Assembly (NCBI GenBank): GCA_012727425.1
Contig: JAAYHQ010000069.1
Location: 1 to 42,181 of the forward strand
Reading direction: 5' to 3'
Length of the DNA: 42,181 nucleotides
Origin: Bacillota bacterium
Lineage (GTDB): Bacteria > Bacillota > UBA4882 > UBA10575
This document shows, piece after piece, positions 26,213 to 35,253 of the stretch. Each line of letters opens with the position of its first letter. Position 1 is the first letter of the stretch. Below the pieces are notes generated by a model, which was given only the letters and a program-made list of their open reading frames with translations, ran no database searches and was not told the DNA's origin. A program made the translations under genes and the position numbers.

Positions 26213-26992
26213 CTAATGAAATGTATCCGCCGAATCTCCGGCTCTTACTATAGAAAATATCTTCCGAAGCATGTACCCGGCAAAATCAATTAACGCTTCC
26301 GGATCCCACGTAGCCTTCTCTAATTGACGGCAATAAAGACCAACTGAATTTTGGATGATACCGGAATATTTCCCCGGTAAAGTTTTGAGCCCCCAATCAC
26401 CACCTTCTTTTTTCGACGCAATAATGTTTTCTTGCAAGTAATACAAGATTCGGCAAAGGTTAAGTGTATAGTATACGGGGTCATTTATTATCCCGGTGTA
26501 CACATCGGCAATATCATATAAAAGCGAATCAATATAGTACTTCCTCGGAACCTCCGCAAATGCTTCCTTTATCTTTTTCCCATACAAGCAGATTCCCCTA
26601 TGGTAAACCACGGTCATGTGGGCTGCTAAATCCCTGTCAACACCATCTCCACAGATATAATTGTCATCTTTCATATACTGTTCCTTAAATGATTCCGAAT
26701 AATGTACCTCAAAGGGGGTGGGATATTGAAATTCGCGCGCATATCGTCCCAGAACCACACTCATTTCAATCCCCTTATCCGGTAAATCCTGCAAGATCAA
26801 TAGTCTTTCAATAAGCGACCTTTTCACGCGAAATTCAAGTGGATTTTTAACCAAAACCAGTAAATCGAGGTCACTCTTTTCTGTGAAACAACCCATGGCC
26901 AAAGAGCCATGTAAATAAATCCCTACCAAATTCTCTCTTAAAAGATTCACGTATTGCGCGACAATCTCTTCTAATATTATTTGGGGGTTCAT
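26213..26992 (-). CDS. AadA-like nucleotidyltransferase
   Basis: A 259-residue protein of the aminoglycoside adenylyltransferase type. The N-terminal nucleotidyltransferase fold shows GIYLHGSLAMGCF and SDLDLLVLV, the GS...DxD motif that binds ATP-Mg. The stretch PTPFEVHYSE is family-typical. The C-terminal helical part (LYDIADVYTGIINDPVYYTLNLCRILYY) corresponds to the AadA/DUF4111 region. Family members adenylylate streptomycin, spectinomycin or similar drugs, but divergent chromosomal members may have other substrates; no resistance claim can be made from sequence alone. ATG 26992 has GAGG eight bases upstream and is preferred over an in-frame start ten codons earlier. No mobile element flanks it. 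Confidence 0.85.
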   Translation of the reverse strand: MNPQIILEEIVAQYVNLLRENLVGIYLHGSLAMGCFTEKSDLDLLVLVKNPLEFRVKRSLIERLLILQDLPDKGIEMSVVLGRYAREFQYPTPFEVHYSESFKEQYMKDDNYICGDGVDRDLAAHMTVVYHRGICLYGKKIKEAFAEVPRKYYIDSLLYDIADVYTGIINDPVYYTLNLCRILYYLQENIIASKKEGGDWGLKTLPGKYSGIIQNSVGLYCRQLEKATWDPEALIDFAGYMLRKIFSIVRAGDSADTFH

Positions 26993-27091
26993 GGAACTAA
27001 CCTCTTTTTCCTTGTTTTGCAAAAGACTCTCCGATTACGGTATAAGCTTTCTCCTCTTTGCGCATGATTTCGGGAGCAACCGCTTTATCTT

Positions 27092-27955
27092 TTACTCACT
27101 AATAATCACCTTTTGGTTGGGATAGTCAACCGTAAAGACAACCTTGGCAATGGTGTCGGAACCAAGAATAAGCATGATCGGACCCGGATACCTTTCGCTA
27201 ATCCCAGCCAAACTGACCTTTTTGGCATTTTTAATCCGGAAGCGAAAAGCACCAAGCCGCACTTCTTTGATCTCATAACCCCGTTCATTGGCCGGTAAAT
27301 TTAATTTGTTGACCAATCTTTCATCCACACACGTTCTACTGCTGCCAGTATCCAACAGGATCAGCACCTTCTCCCCATTGACGAAACCCGCAATGACAGG
27401 CATGCCGGGGTTTAAGGGATTGACGATTAACGGGAAGACCTCCTTTCTTATCCCCTGCTCCGGAAAACCGGTCTTCGCAATCCCCATCAATTTGTTGCGA
27501 TAATCAATTGTCACCCGGTAATTCAACAATAAGGAAGGCGGAAGAAAGCCATCGATGTCATCGGCCGTAGATTCATAAATCGTTGCCGTATTCTCCCGGC
27601 CAAAAACTTTGACTTTCGCCTCTTCAAAAACGGCAAACCGGCCGATACAACGCCCCCCCGAATCGAAACACCGCATTTCACCAGTTTGGTCTAATCCCAA
27701 CTGTTCAGCAAGCTCCGCCGAAATGGAAATCCCCACCATATTAGCTGTATCGAACATCATCTTAATTTGCTGGCCATTTATTTCAGCATCAACATATGGA
27801 AAGCCGTATTTCTCCCCGATTTCCAGCGGGAACACTTCATCTTCGGCAAATCCGTACCGGTTACTCCATTCTCTTATCGACAGTTCTTGACGGCACCCGG
27901 CCAATGTTGAGCTGAGCAGCAAGATCCCAAGGAATATAAATATACGTTTCTTCAA
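27092..27955 (-). CDS. Two-lobed retropepsin-like aspartyl protease lipoprotein
   Basis: A predicted surface lipoprotein of 287 residues. The signal sequence ends in a good lipobox (STLAGC). Two similar lobes follow. Each has a hydrophobic strand with an Asp-Thr motif, MMFDTANMVG in lobe 1 and ILLDTGSSRTC in lobe 2. Each motif is followed further on by the second loop and hydrophobic-Gly-type strand (DDIDGFLPPSLL; GPIMLILGSDTI). Retropepsins normally dimerise to bring two such motifs together, so a fused pair would give a pepsin-like single chain. Lobe 1 has DTA instead of DTG, which is tolerated in some aspartic proteases. The start is TTG 27955 with AGGGG nine bases upstream. Substrate and partner are unknown. 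It is transcribed leftward on its own or ahead of the AadA-like gene. Confidence 0.78.
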   Translation of the reverse strand: MKKRIFIFLGILLLSSTLAGCRQELSIREWSNRYGFAEDEVFPLEIGEKYGFPYVDAEINGQQIKMMFDTANMVGISISAELAEQLGLDQTGEMRCFDSGGRCIGRFAVFEEAKVKVFGRENTATIYESTADDIDGFLPPSLLLNYRVTIDYRNKLMGIAKTGFPEQGIRKEVFPLIVNPLNPGMPVIAGFVNGEKVLILLDTGSSRTCVDERLVNKLNLPANERGYEIKEVRLGAFRFRIKNAKKVSLAGISERYPGPIMLILGSDTIAKVVFTVDYPNQKVIISE

Positions 27956-28165
27956 AACATCATACCCCTTGTCAGTGCTACATGCGGTGCACGCGGACAC
28001 GCTCTTCGGTATTCCTCTCCGCTCGTACTTTCACGGTTAAGGGATTAAACTATAAAGCGCTTGTCTTTTATGGATATTTCGGTATATTTTCCCATGATCC
28101 TTTTTTTTTCTTTGCTTGGCGGTTAAAGCCAGCCCGCAAAGCCCTTGTCATCGGACCAAGCACAT

Positions 28166-28190
28166 AAAAAAAAAAGCGGCCTTCCGCCGC
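28166..28190 (-). terminator. Rho-independent terminator
   Basis: Stem GCGGC/GCCGC with a 5-base loop followed on the minus strand by ten T, directly after the phosphohexomutase stop codon. It closes the glycan locus transcription. Confidence 0.88.
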
Positions 28191-28192
28191 GT

Positions 28193-29596
28193 TTAGAACT
28201 CCCAGGCAAAATCCTCCACTTCGGGAAAGGCGCAAAGGGTGTCTTTAATTACTTTTGTAATCCGCTGCAAGGCGTCGGCGGTTTTCGCCTCACACCGCGC
28301 CACAATCACCGGTTGGGTATTGGACGCACGAACCAGTCCCCAACCATCGGGGAAAAGCACCCGGACCCCGTCAATATCGATGACTTCGTGGCTTTTGCGG
28401 AAGGACTGCCGGATCTGCTCTACCACCGTAAATTTGGCGTGGTCGGGACACCCCACGCGGGTTTCAGCGGTGGCGTAATACTTGGGAACATCAGCCAGCA
28501 GTTGGTTGAGGGTTTGGTCCCCATGGGAGAGGAGGCGCAGCAGCCGCCCGGCGGCATAAAAGGCGTCATCAAAGCCGTAGTACTCATCGGCAAAGAACAT
28601 GTGCCCGGACATTTCCCCGGTAAAGACCGCGTCCACCTCCCGCATCTTGGCTTTGATTAAGGAGTGGCCGGTCTTATAAAAGATTGGCTTCCCACCCAAC
28701 CGTTCGATTTCTTCCACCAACGCCAGTGAACACTTGACCTCCACAATGCAGGTAGTGCCGGGATATTTGGGGAGAATCTCCCGCCAATACAGAATCATCA
28801 ACCGGTCACCCCAGATGATCGCGCCCTGGTCATCCACCACCCCCAGCCGGTCGCCATCCCCGTCAAAGCCGATCCCTAGATCAGCCCCTTCCCGGAGGAC
28901 AGTCTCCCGCAAGGCAGCCAGGTTCGCCGCTTGGACCGGATCCGGCTGGTGGTGGGGGAAACGCCCGTCCGACGTGCAAAACAAGGGGATTACCTCACAC
29001 CCCAACCGGGTGAAGTACTCCTCGGCAAATAAGGAAGCGGTCCCGTTGCCGCAATCGACAACCACTTTTAATTTGCGCGGCCCCAGTTGGATCTTCTCCG
29101 TCAACATCTGTAAATAAACGGCGCCCAGTTCCCGCTCTTCCACTTGGCCCGCCCGGGGTGGGGGAATCTCCGCTGGGACCTCCCCCTTAAGCTCCTCCAT
29201 CAGCCGGTACAACCTTTGGATTTCTTCCCCGTAGATGGTGGCCGACCCAAAGGCGACTTTAAAACCGTTAAACTCCGGCGGGTTGTGGCTGGCGGTGATC
29301 ATAATCGCCGGATTGATCTTTAAACACTCGCGCGCGTAATAGAGGATGGGCGAGATCACTTCGCCCAGATCCACCACCCGGCATCCGGCCGCCGTCAGTC
29401 CGGAGACCAACTGATCCCGGATCCGCTTGGAACTAAGACGATTATCCCGTCCCACCAGGACCTGCCGCTCGTTATGGTCTAAGAAGTAACGGCCGGCCGC
29501 TCGTCCGAATAAAAACACCACTTCCGGCGATAAATCCTCTTCCGCCAGACCACGAAGATCATAAGCCCGGAAGATCTCTGGATTGATTCTGACCAA
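28193..29596 (-). CDS. Phosphomannomutase/phosphoglucomutase
   Basis: A 467-residue cytoplasmic alpha-D-phosphohexomutase interconverting hexose 1-phosphate and 6-phosphate. The four family signatures are all present: phosphoserine loop TASHNPPEFNGFK, metal loop GFDGDGDRLGVVD, sugar-binding loop GEMSGHMFF, and phosphate-binding loop RASNTQPVIVARCEAK. The GEMSGH form is typical of PMM/PGM (AlgC/ManB-like) rather than GlmM. The start is a TTG at 29596, eight bases after AGGGGAG. It lies 42 bases after the surface glycosidase-like gene, at the end of the glycan locus, and ends at a strong terminator. The context suggests handling of mannose 1-phosphate or glucose 1-phosphate released by the GH130 phosphorylase; a role in nucleotide-sugar synthesis is equally possible. 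Confidence 0.93.
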   Translation of the reverse strand: MVRINPEIFRAYDLRGLAEEDLSPEVVFLFGRAAGRYFLDHNERQVLVGRDNRLSSKRIRDQLVSGLTAAGCRVVDLGEVISPILYYARECLKINPAIMITASHNPPEFNGFKVAFGSATIYGEEIQRLYRLMEELKGEVPAEIPPPRAGQVEERELGAVYLQMLTEKIQLGPRKLKVVVDCGNGTASLFAEEYFTRLGCEVIPLFCTSDGRFPHHQPDPVQAANLAALRETVLREGADLGIGFDGDGDRLGVVDDQGAIIWGDRLMILYWREILPKYPGTTCIVEVKCSLALVEEIERLGGKPIFYKTGHSLIKAKMREVDAVFTGEMSGHMFFADEYYGFDDAFYAAGRLLRLLSHGDQTLNQLLADVPKYYATAETRVGCPDHAKFTVVEQIRQSFRKSHEVIDIDGVRVLFPDGWGLVRASNTQPVIVARCEAKTADALQRITKVIKDTLCAFPEVEDFAWEF

Positions 29597-29638
29597 ATTC
29601 GTCTCTCCCCTCTGCTCAGGAATTTTTTGTTCGCGATG

Positions 29639-31588
29639 TTATTCAAAATGCAATCGCATACTGACTTCATCGGACAGGCCGTGGGTGGTCTTCACTTTCG
29701 CTGTCACTTTCTTGGCCCCCCGTGGAAAAGCACGGGTGTTAACGCGTACCTTGTTGCCTTCAAGCGGCAAGACCTGATCGTCAATGACCAAATGGGCTTC
29801 GGCAAGCTCATCCCCAAAATTGCTGGCTAGAACCAACTCAACGGTAAAGCGGCCTTTCACGGTGGTAAAGTTCTTTAAACCCTTAAAGGAAACGGTGCTC
29901 CGGTTGGAGGAGAGGTAAACATCGCCGGCGTAATTATTTAACCCCCGCCGGACAATTTCGGTGTTGGCAGGTATCTCCACAATTACCATCGCCGCATCGG
30001 CCGGGATCACGATTTTTGTTTCGTTCAGCACCGCCCGCTGCACGACTTTATTGGTTACCGTGTCGTACAAATCAACGGGCTCCGTTCCTTGCACCTGATA
30101 AATTACTTCTTGCGCCGTCGCATGCGGGTTATAAAGCAAATAAGTGGGATAGGCCTTCTCCACCGTCAACTCGGTGGCCAAAAGATCCACTTTTAAAATC
30201 CCTTCCCGGTTGGTCGGCGCCAAAAGCGCACCAAAGATTCCCGCATGGGCACCGCTGTAGAGGGAGAGATCCGTGGTCGCCCAACCGTAAACGGTCGGGT
30301 CCCCGCCAAACCACGGTTCTTTCCCACCGCTTTGTTTCCGGATTCCTTCATAGGGAACAACTTTCGCAATCGCGTCCAGTTCTTCGCTGTGCCCCGCCAA
30401 GCGTGACATGGACTGGTTTTCCCGCTTCGTTTCCGGGGCGTAAAAATACCGGGCGTTACTGCTGGCGTGCAGCAGCCACTGGCCAATGTCCCGAGCATAA
30501 CGCGGATCATAGCGCACCAGGGGCGCTAAGGCCCCGGCGGCCGCAAAAGTATTCATGGTAAAAGCATAGCCGCCACCGTCGGTAATACTTCCGAAGAGGC
30601 CATTAACCTCGTAATCGCCCCATTTCCCCACCAACGAACCCCAGCCCCCGCGGGGAATCGAGTTTCCGTCAAACACCCTGCTGATGGCTTTATCCAGATC
30701 ATAGGCGGTCCCGTGAAACGCATTGACCTTGGCCATAAGCGCTGGTGCATAATACATCAACACCTCATAGAGGGGACTGCCGAAGAACTGGTCGATGTAA
30801 TCCAGCAGGTTGATGGTGGCGTCAAGATATTTCTCCGCACCGGTCAATTCATAACCAAAATACAGCAAAACCGCAATGCCAACCGCCGCATCGGGCTCGG
30901 TCCAGATGCCGTTCTTGTAGGGTTGGTTGGTTAAGAAATTAAAACCGGTATAGTTAAAATCGGGTTCGCCGTTGTTATACATTACTTCATAGGCCTTGTA
31001 CCAGCTTTCAATCGTTGTAAGCACATTCTGCCGGAGGAGGGTCTCCTCCGGATATTGCAGCGCGACCTGGGCAAACAAGATTGCCGGGTAGAGCATATAC
31101 CACATGGAGGCATCTGCTGAACTCCCCCCCGGATTATTCAGAAAGACACCTTCCGCCGGATTAAAATAGGCGTTGAGCATCCGGACGTAATTGGTACCGT
31201 TCTGGTCCGCCTTGTCGATCCCCACCAGCGTGGCGCTGTACACAGCCGCCGCGGTGGTCACTGCTTCCTGGGCACCGTCTTGCCCGGTACGCCGGTCGCC
31301 GACGTAGGCCGGAATACCAAAGGTCTGGTGGGTCTGATCGGTCCAGAACAGCAGGGAACTTTTACCAGGTGCTGCCGTTCCGAAGACAAGTGCATCATAT
31401 GCCCGGGCCAGGGCGGCATAATCCACATATTTGTAATCCCCGGGCGTCGTCTGGGCGTAACTGGTGATGCGCGCAATCCGCTTGTAAAACACATTAACGC
31501 CGTCCTTCCGCCTGATTTTAACCAGACAGGAGGTGGCCATTATCAGGATAATGGCCACCACTATGCCAAGGAATGTTCGCTTTTTCAT
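29639..31588 (-). CDS. Exported six-hairpin glycosidase-like protein, function unknown
   Basis: A 649-residue exported protein. The N-terminus is a signal/anchor (FLGIVVAIILIMATSC) with a weak lipobox-like Cys21. Residues about 60-460 look like an (alpha/alpha)6 toroid: repeated aromatic-rich helical hairpins such as ADASMWYMLYPAILFAQ, IWTEPDAAVGIAVLLYFGY and YAFTMNTFAAAGALAPL. Residues about 470-649 are beta-sandwich-like (EKAYPTYLLYNPHATAQEV, GRFTVELVLASNFGDEL), perhaps carbohydrate binding. The region GGWGSLVGKWGDYEVNGLFGS is glycine/tryptophan rich and could form the cleft. No specific GH family is assigned. It lies between a small lipoprotein gene (12 bases upstream) and the phosphohexomutase in the glycan locus, supporting action on the extracellular glycan. 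Starts at ATG 31588. Confidence 0.75.
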   Translation of the reverse strand: MKKRTFLGIVVAIILIMATSCLVKIRRKDGVNVFYKRIARITSYAQTTPGDYKYVDYAALARAYDALVFGTAAPGKSSLLFWTDQTHQTFGIPAYVGDRRTGQDGAQEAVTTAAAVYSATLVGIDKADQNGTNYVRMLNAYFNPAEGVFLNNPGGSSADASMWYMLYPAILFAQVALQYPEETLLRQNVLTTIESWYKAYEVMYNNGEPDFNYTGFNFLTNQPYKNGIWTEPDAAVGIAVLLYFGYELTGAEKYLDATINLLDYIDQFFGSPLYEVLMYYAPALMAKVNAFHGTAYDLDKAISRVFDGNSIPRGGWGSLVGKWGDYEVNGLFGSITDGGGYAFTMNTFAAAGALAPLVRYDPRYARDIGQWLLHASSNARYFYAPETKRENQSMSRLAGHSEELDAIAKVVPYEGIRKQSGGKEPWFGGDPTVYGWATTDLSLYSGAHAGIFGALLAPTNREGILKVDLLATELTVEKAYPTYLLYNPHATAQEVIYQVQGTEPVDLYDTVTNKVVQRAVLNETKIVIPADAAMVIVEIPANTEIVRRGLNNYAGDVYLSSNRSTVSFKGLKNFTTVKGRFTVELVLASNFGDELAEAHLVIDDQVLPLEGNKVRVNTRAFPRGAKKVTAKVKTTHGLSDEVSMRLHFE

Positions 31589-31600
31589 GATCCTACTCGT

Positions 31601-32143
31601 TTACCTTTTCTGGTTAAACATTTTTACGGAGGTAACTTCTACGGTCGCTTCCGGACTCCCTGCCGCATACAACCAGAAAACGCCTTCGACCTTTTCCCCA
31701 TACATGTCAATGAAGATCTGCCCCAATTTTTCCCTCAGATCCACACCGGCGTAGTTATTCCATTTAAAGTTATTATCCTCGATTAAATAAAAGCCCCAAG
31801 CATGGTCCTCCATTTGGAGATTGGACGGTACAAATTTGGCCCCCCATTTGAACCCATCCTGATTCTCGCGGACCTGAACCAGGAGCATCGGGCGTTTGCT
31901 CAGATCCAAAGTCACCTTTTCGGATTGCACCCCGCCCCACCCGTCCGGCGCCGCTTTAATGATCGCCACCTGGTCCCCCTTCTCGACACTGCCTTCGCCG
32001 CCGCCAGGGGTGACCATAGGTTGCCATTGGGCAATGTCGTTGTAATCCTTCACCCAGAAATAAATATCATCCTGCTTGCTCCCACATCCGGCGGCCAGGA
32101 GCAGCACCCCGCAAAGTACGACCAATAATCCCTTTTTCCGCAT
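31601..32143 (-). CDS. Small lipoprotein of glycan locus
   Basis: A 180-residue predicted lipoprotein with signal MRKKGLLVVLCGVLLLAAGC. The mature part is aromatic-rich and all-beta in character (DIYFWVKDYNDIAQW, FKWGAKFV, HAWGFYLIEDNNFKWNNY). This resembles carbohydrate-binding beta-sandwich modules, which is inference from composition only. ATG 32143 has GGAGGGAG close upstream. It lies 23 bases after the second permease pair and 12 bases before the six-hairpin protein, so it is part of the operon and may present the glycan at the cell surface. Confidence 0.7.
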   Translation of the reverse strand: MRKKGLLVVLCGVLLLAAGCGSKQDDIYFWVKDYNDIAQWQPMVTPGGGEGSVEKGDQVAIIKAAPDGWGGVQSEKVTLDLSKRPMLLVQVRENQDGFKWGAKFVPSNLQMEDHAWGFYLIEDNNFKWNNYAGVDLREKLGQIFIDMYGEKVEGVFWLYAAGSPEATVEVTSVKMFNQKR

Positions 32144-32166
32144 TTTACTCCCTCCATTTCATTTTT

Positions 32167-33024
32167 TTATCCTTTAATTCCCGTCATTTTAATTCCTTCA
32201 ACAAAGTACTTTTGGGCAAACAAGAGAAGGAAAATAACGGGAAGTAAAGCCACAAAGGATGCCGCCATCAGTGGCCCCCACAGTGTTTCGCCCGTCATAT
32301 TGCTGAATGATGCCAACCCCAGCTGAATGGTGTACTTGGCCGGATCGTTAATGTAGATCAACTGTCCGAGGAGATCATTCCACGTACCGAGAAAGGCCCA
32401 CAAGCCAACGGTAAGCAACGCCGGTTTGGTTAAAGGAAGAATCAATTTATAAAAGATCTGAAAATAACTGGCCCCATCCATTACCATTGATTCCTCCATT
32501 TCCACCGGAAAGGTGGAAAAATACATGCGCAGGAAGAAGATGAACGAGGCCGCGCCAAAATAAGCGGGAAGAATCAGCGGCACATAACTGTCGGAAAAGC
32601 CCAAATAGGTCCACATAATAAACGTGGGGATCATCGTCACTTCATAGGGCAGCATCATGGTGGCCAGTAAAATCAGGAAGCAAAGATTTTTCCCTCTAAA
32701 ATCGAACCGGGCAAAGCCGTAGGCGACCAGGGCCGAAACAAAGACCTCGCCCCCAATCTTCAGAACGGCAATATAGACGGTGTTTAACATGTAATTAAAG
32801 ATGGGTATGATCTGAAAGGCCCTTTTGAAGTTCTGCACGGAGAAAGAAGAAGGAAGCCATCGGATCGGGAGGGTAAAGATCTCGCTCTCCGGTTTAAAGG
32901 CTGTACTGATCATCCAGAAGAATGGCAGCAACATCAGGACTGATGCCACGAGATAAAACAGATAAAGGAGGATCTTGCGGACATCATATTCTTTTTTTTC
33001 ATCTTTCTTTTCATATCCGATCAA
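32167..33024 (-). CDS. Sugar ABC transporter permease, MalG type (system 2)
   Basis: Inner-membrane permease of a CUT1 carbohydrate importer, about 285 residues with six membrane helices. The EAA-loop that docks the ATPase reads EESMVMDGASYFQIFYKLILP, and the C-terminus ends FVEGIKMTGIKG, typical of MalG-like subunits. TTG 33024 is preferred because GGGAG lies ten bases upstream; ATG 33048 in the same frame overlaps the preceding gene and lacks a Shine-Dalgarno. It pairs with the MalF-type permease encoded just upstream, whose stop it overlaps or abuts. No ATPase gene is present in the locus. Confidence 0.93.
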   Translation of the reverse strand: MIGYEKKDEKKEYDVRKILLYLFYLVASVLMLLPFFWMISTAFKPESEIFTLPIRWLPSSFSVQNFKRAFQIIPIFNYMLNTVYIAVLKIGGEVFVSALVAYGFARFDFRGKNLCFLILLATMMLPYEVTMIPTFIMWTYLGFSDSYVPLILPAYFGAASFIFFLRMYFSTFPVEMEESMVMDGASYFQIFYKLILPLTKPALLTVGLWAFLGTWNDLLGQLIYINDPAKYTIQLGLASFSNMTGETLWGPLMAASFVALLPVIFLLLFAQKYFVEGIKMTGIKG

Positions 33025-33031
33025 CCCAACT

Positions 33032-33892
33032 TCACTCCCTCTCCGCATAAACCCAATATTTCTTGGTATAGTTGACCACCAACGTCAAGCTCAGGATGAT
33101 CACAAACAAGATCCACGCCAGGGCCGTGGCGTAACCCATCTTGTAAAAGGAGAATGCCTGCTGATAGAGGTAGACCATGTAAAAAACCCCTTCTTCGCCG
33201 GCCCCCCCCAGAATATATGCGTCGGTGAACTTCCGGAAAGCACTGATCAGCCCCATGACCAAGTTATAAAAGAGAATCGGCGTCAAAAGCGGTAATGTTA
33301 TGTAGCGGATCTTTTGTACCCAGTTGGCCCCGTCGATAGTGGCCACTTCGTATAATTCCGGCGGTATATCCTTTAACGCCGCCAAATAGACGTAAAGACC
33401 GCCACTGGCACCCCAGACGGCCAAAATCAGATAGGAAGGCAAAACCCAAGCCGGATCATAAAGCCAGTCGGGGCCGGTTATCCCCAGGATCCGGAGAAAG
33501 GAATTAAGCACCCCGTAGGTAGGGTCCAAAATCCACTTAAAGACAATGGCCACCGCCACACCGGAAACAATTGAGGGCATGTAAAAGATGGTCCGGAAAA
33601 CCCCGATCCCCTTGTAATCATTGTTTACACTCAATGCGACCAGTAAAGCAGTGATGATCGTTAAAGGTACCGCCAAGAGGGCGTACCGGCCGGTAACTTG
33701 TAAGGCCTTATAAAAGGTGGGATCGGCAAAGATCGCCCGGAAATTTTGGAAACCAACAAACGACGCCTGTCCGATGATGGACCAATCGGTCATCGCGATA
33801 TACAAGGCGGCAAGGATCGGGAAGACCGTGAAGATCAGTAACCCAAACACCCAAGGGAGAATAAACAGAAAACCAATTTTACTTTTTTTCAT
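33032..33892 (-). CDS. Sugar ABC transporter permease, MalF type (system 2)
   Basis: A 286-residue CUT1 permease with six membrane helices, beginning IGFLFILPWVFGLLIFTVFP. The EAA motif is visible as PPELYEVATIDGANWVQKIRYITLP. It lies 12 bases after the lipoprotein-type binding protein gene and overlaps the MalG-type permease region, giving the order binding protein, MalF, MalG usual for CUT1 systems. The substrate is set by the binding protein and is inferred to be an oligosaccharide. Confidence 0.93.
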   Translation of the reverse strand: MKKSKIGFLFILPWVFGLLIFTVFPILAALYIAMTDWSIIGQASFVGFQNFRAIFADPTFYKALQVTGRYALLAVPLTIITALLVALSVNNDYKGIGVFRTIFYMPSIVSGVAVAIVFKWILDPTYGVLNSFLRILGITGPDWLYDPAWVLPSYLILAVWGASGGLYVYLAALKDIPPELYEVATIDGANWVQKIRYITLPLLTPILFYNLVMGLISAFRKFTDAYILGGAGEEGVFYMVYLYQQAFSFYKMGYATALAWILFVIILSLTLVVNYTKKYWVYAERE

Positions 33893-33904
33893 GGTAACCT
33901 CCGG

Positions 33905-35197
33905 TTATTTCCTGTTGGCAATAAGTCTTCTTGCTTCCGTGGCGATGGCTTGCGCTTGACTTTCGTAATCAAAATCGGGGTCGTTCAGCATCGCGTTATA
34001 AAGCTTTAACCACAGGTGATGATTGATCTCGTTCCATTCCGGCACATAATTGGCGGAGCGGGCCTGGCCAAGAGCGATCTTAATGGTCTCCAGGGCCTCC
34101 GCTTTCGTGGGCGCAATCTCAACAACCCGTTCCACTTCTCCCTTGATGGGCGGGGCAATCTTCCATTTGAAAAACTCCAGGGTAATCTTTTCCATCACCT
34201 CATAGGCTTGTTTGTTCTTTGCCTGTTTACTGCTGAGTACCGTTGATGCTGTCCAGTTAAAAGCATGGGCTTTCCCGTCCAAACCCACCGGCATCGGCGC
34301 GTACCCGATCCGGAAGCGTTCATGCTCAGGCATTCTGGCGATCTTGACTTCAAAATTATCCTGGATTCCGCCCATGAACATCGCGACCCTTTGTTTTTCA
34401 AACCAAACATTGTTCGAACCCAGGCTGCCCACTTCCCGGTAAGGAGGAGAGATCCCCGCTTTCAGTATCTTCTGGAGAATCCCCAGCCCTTGAAGGCTTT
34501 CCCTCGAATCAAGGAGAACATCCACCCCGTTCTCCGCAATGATATCGCCCCCGCCGGCCCAGATAAAGGTCTCAATGTTCGGCCAGCCGTCGACGATATA
34601 ACCATACTGTTGGTATGTGTTACCGTTTTGATCCTGAACCGTTCTGGTCAGCGCCTTGGCCGTTTCGATAAATTCGTCCCAGGTCCACCCACCGGTCGCC
34701 GGCGGATAAGGTACCCCGGCCGCATCAAAAAGGTCTTTGTTGTAATAAACAATCAGTGGATTGGCGATCCAGGGCAAACCCCAATACCGCCCTTTATAAG
34801 TAGCAGAACGCAGCACACCCGGATAATACTGGTCGGGGGTCAGCACTTGACTGGCCGCAAACATTTCCGTAAGATCGGCAATCGCACCCAACTCCGCATA
34901 TTTAGCGATTAATTCCTGGGTTAACCAGAAGAAATCCGGGGTCTTCTTGGCCGCAATATAGGTGGCCAGTTTCACGTAATAGTCCGAAGGAATACTTAAC
35001 ACTTCCACCCGGTACCGGCCGCCAGCTTCCCGGTTTACTTTGTCGATAATCGCGTTGAATTCCTTGAGTTCTTCCCCGGCGGCCCAGGTCGCAAAGGTGT
35101 ACGTCTCCTCCTTTTTCACCCCCGCGCAACCGGTTAAGAAAAGGACAACCACCAATAAAGCCAGCCCCAATAATCTCCTGGACAACTTCCTTTCCAA
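33905..35197 (-). CDS. Sugar ABC transporter substrate-binding lipoprotein (system 2)
   Basis: A 430-residue extracellular solute-binding protein of family 1. The signal sequence ends in a clear lipobox (LFLTGC24AG). The mature part shows the family pattern YTFATWAAGEELKEF, PDFFWLTQELIAKYAELGAIADL, RYWGLPWIANPLIVYYNKDLFDAAGVPYPP and GWTWDEFIETAKAL. The start is TTG 35197 with AAGGGG eight bases upstream. It lies 56 bases after system 1's MalG gene and 12 bases before its own MalF gene. It binds the imported sugar at the cell surface; the aromatic-rich segments fit oligosaccharide binding. Confidence 0.93.
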   Translation of the reverse strand: MERKLSRRLLGLALLVVVLFLTGCAGVKKEETYTFATWAAGEELKEFNAIIDKVNREAGGRYRVEVLSIPSDYYVKLATYIAAKKTPDFFWLTQELIAKYAELGAIADLTEMFAASQVLTPDQYYPGVLRSATYKGRYWGLPWIANPLIVYYNKDLFDAAGVPYPPATGGWTWDEFIETAKALTRTVQDQNGNTYQQYGYIVDGWPNIETFIWAGGGDIIAENGVDVLLDSRESLQGLGILQKILKAGISPPYREVGSLGSNNVWFEKQRVAMFMGGIQDNFEVKIARMPEHERFRIGYAPMPVGLDGKAHAFNWTASTVLSSKQAKNKQAYEVMEKITLEFFKWKIAPPIKGEVERVVEIAPTKAEALETIKIALGQARSANYVPEWNEINHHLWLKLYNAMLNDPDFDYESQAQAIATEARRLIANRK

Positions 35198-35253
35198 ACC
35201 GACACCCCCTTGAATTTACTTTCCTCTGTTTTCTGCGTTTTTCTTACCATTAC

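Noticed and set aside
26213-26992. AadA-like gene as a mobile resistance cassette
   Set aside because: No attC-like site, integrase, transposase or flanking repeats are visible; base composition is only mildly lower in GC than its neighbours.
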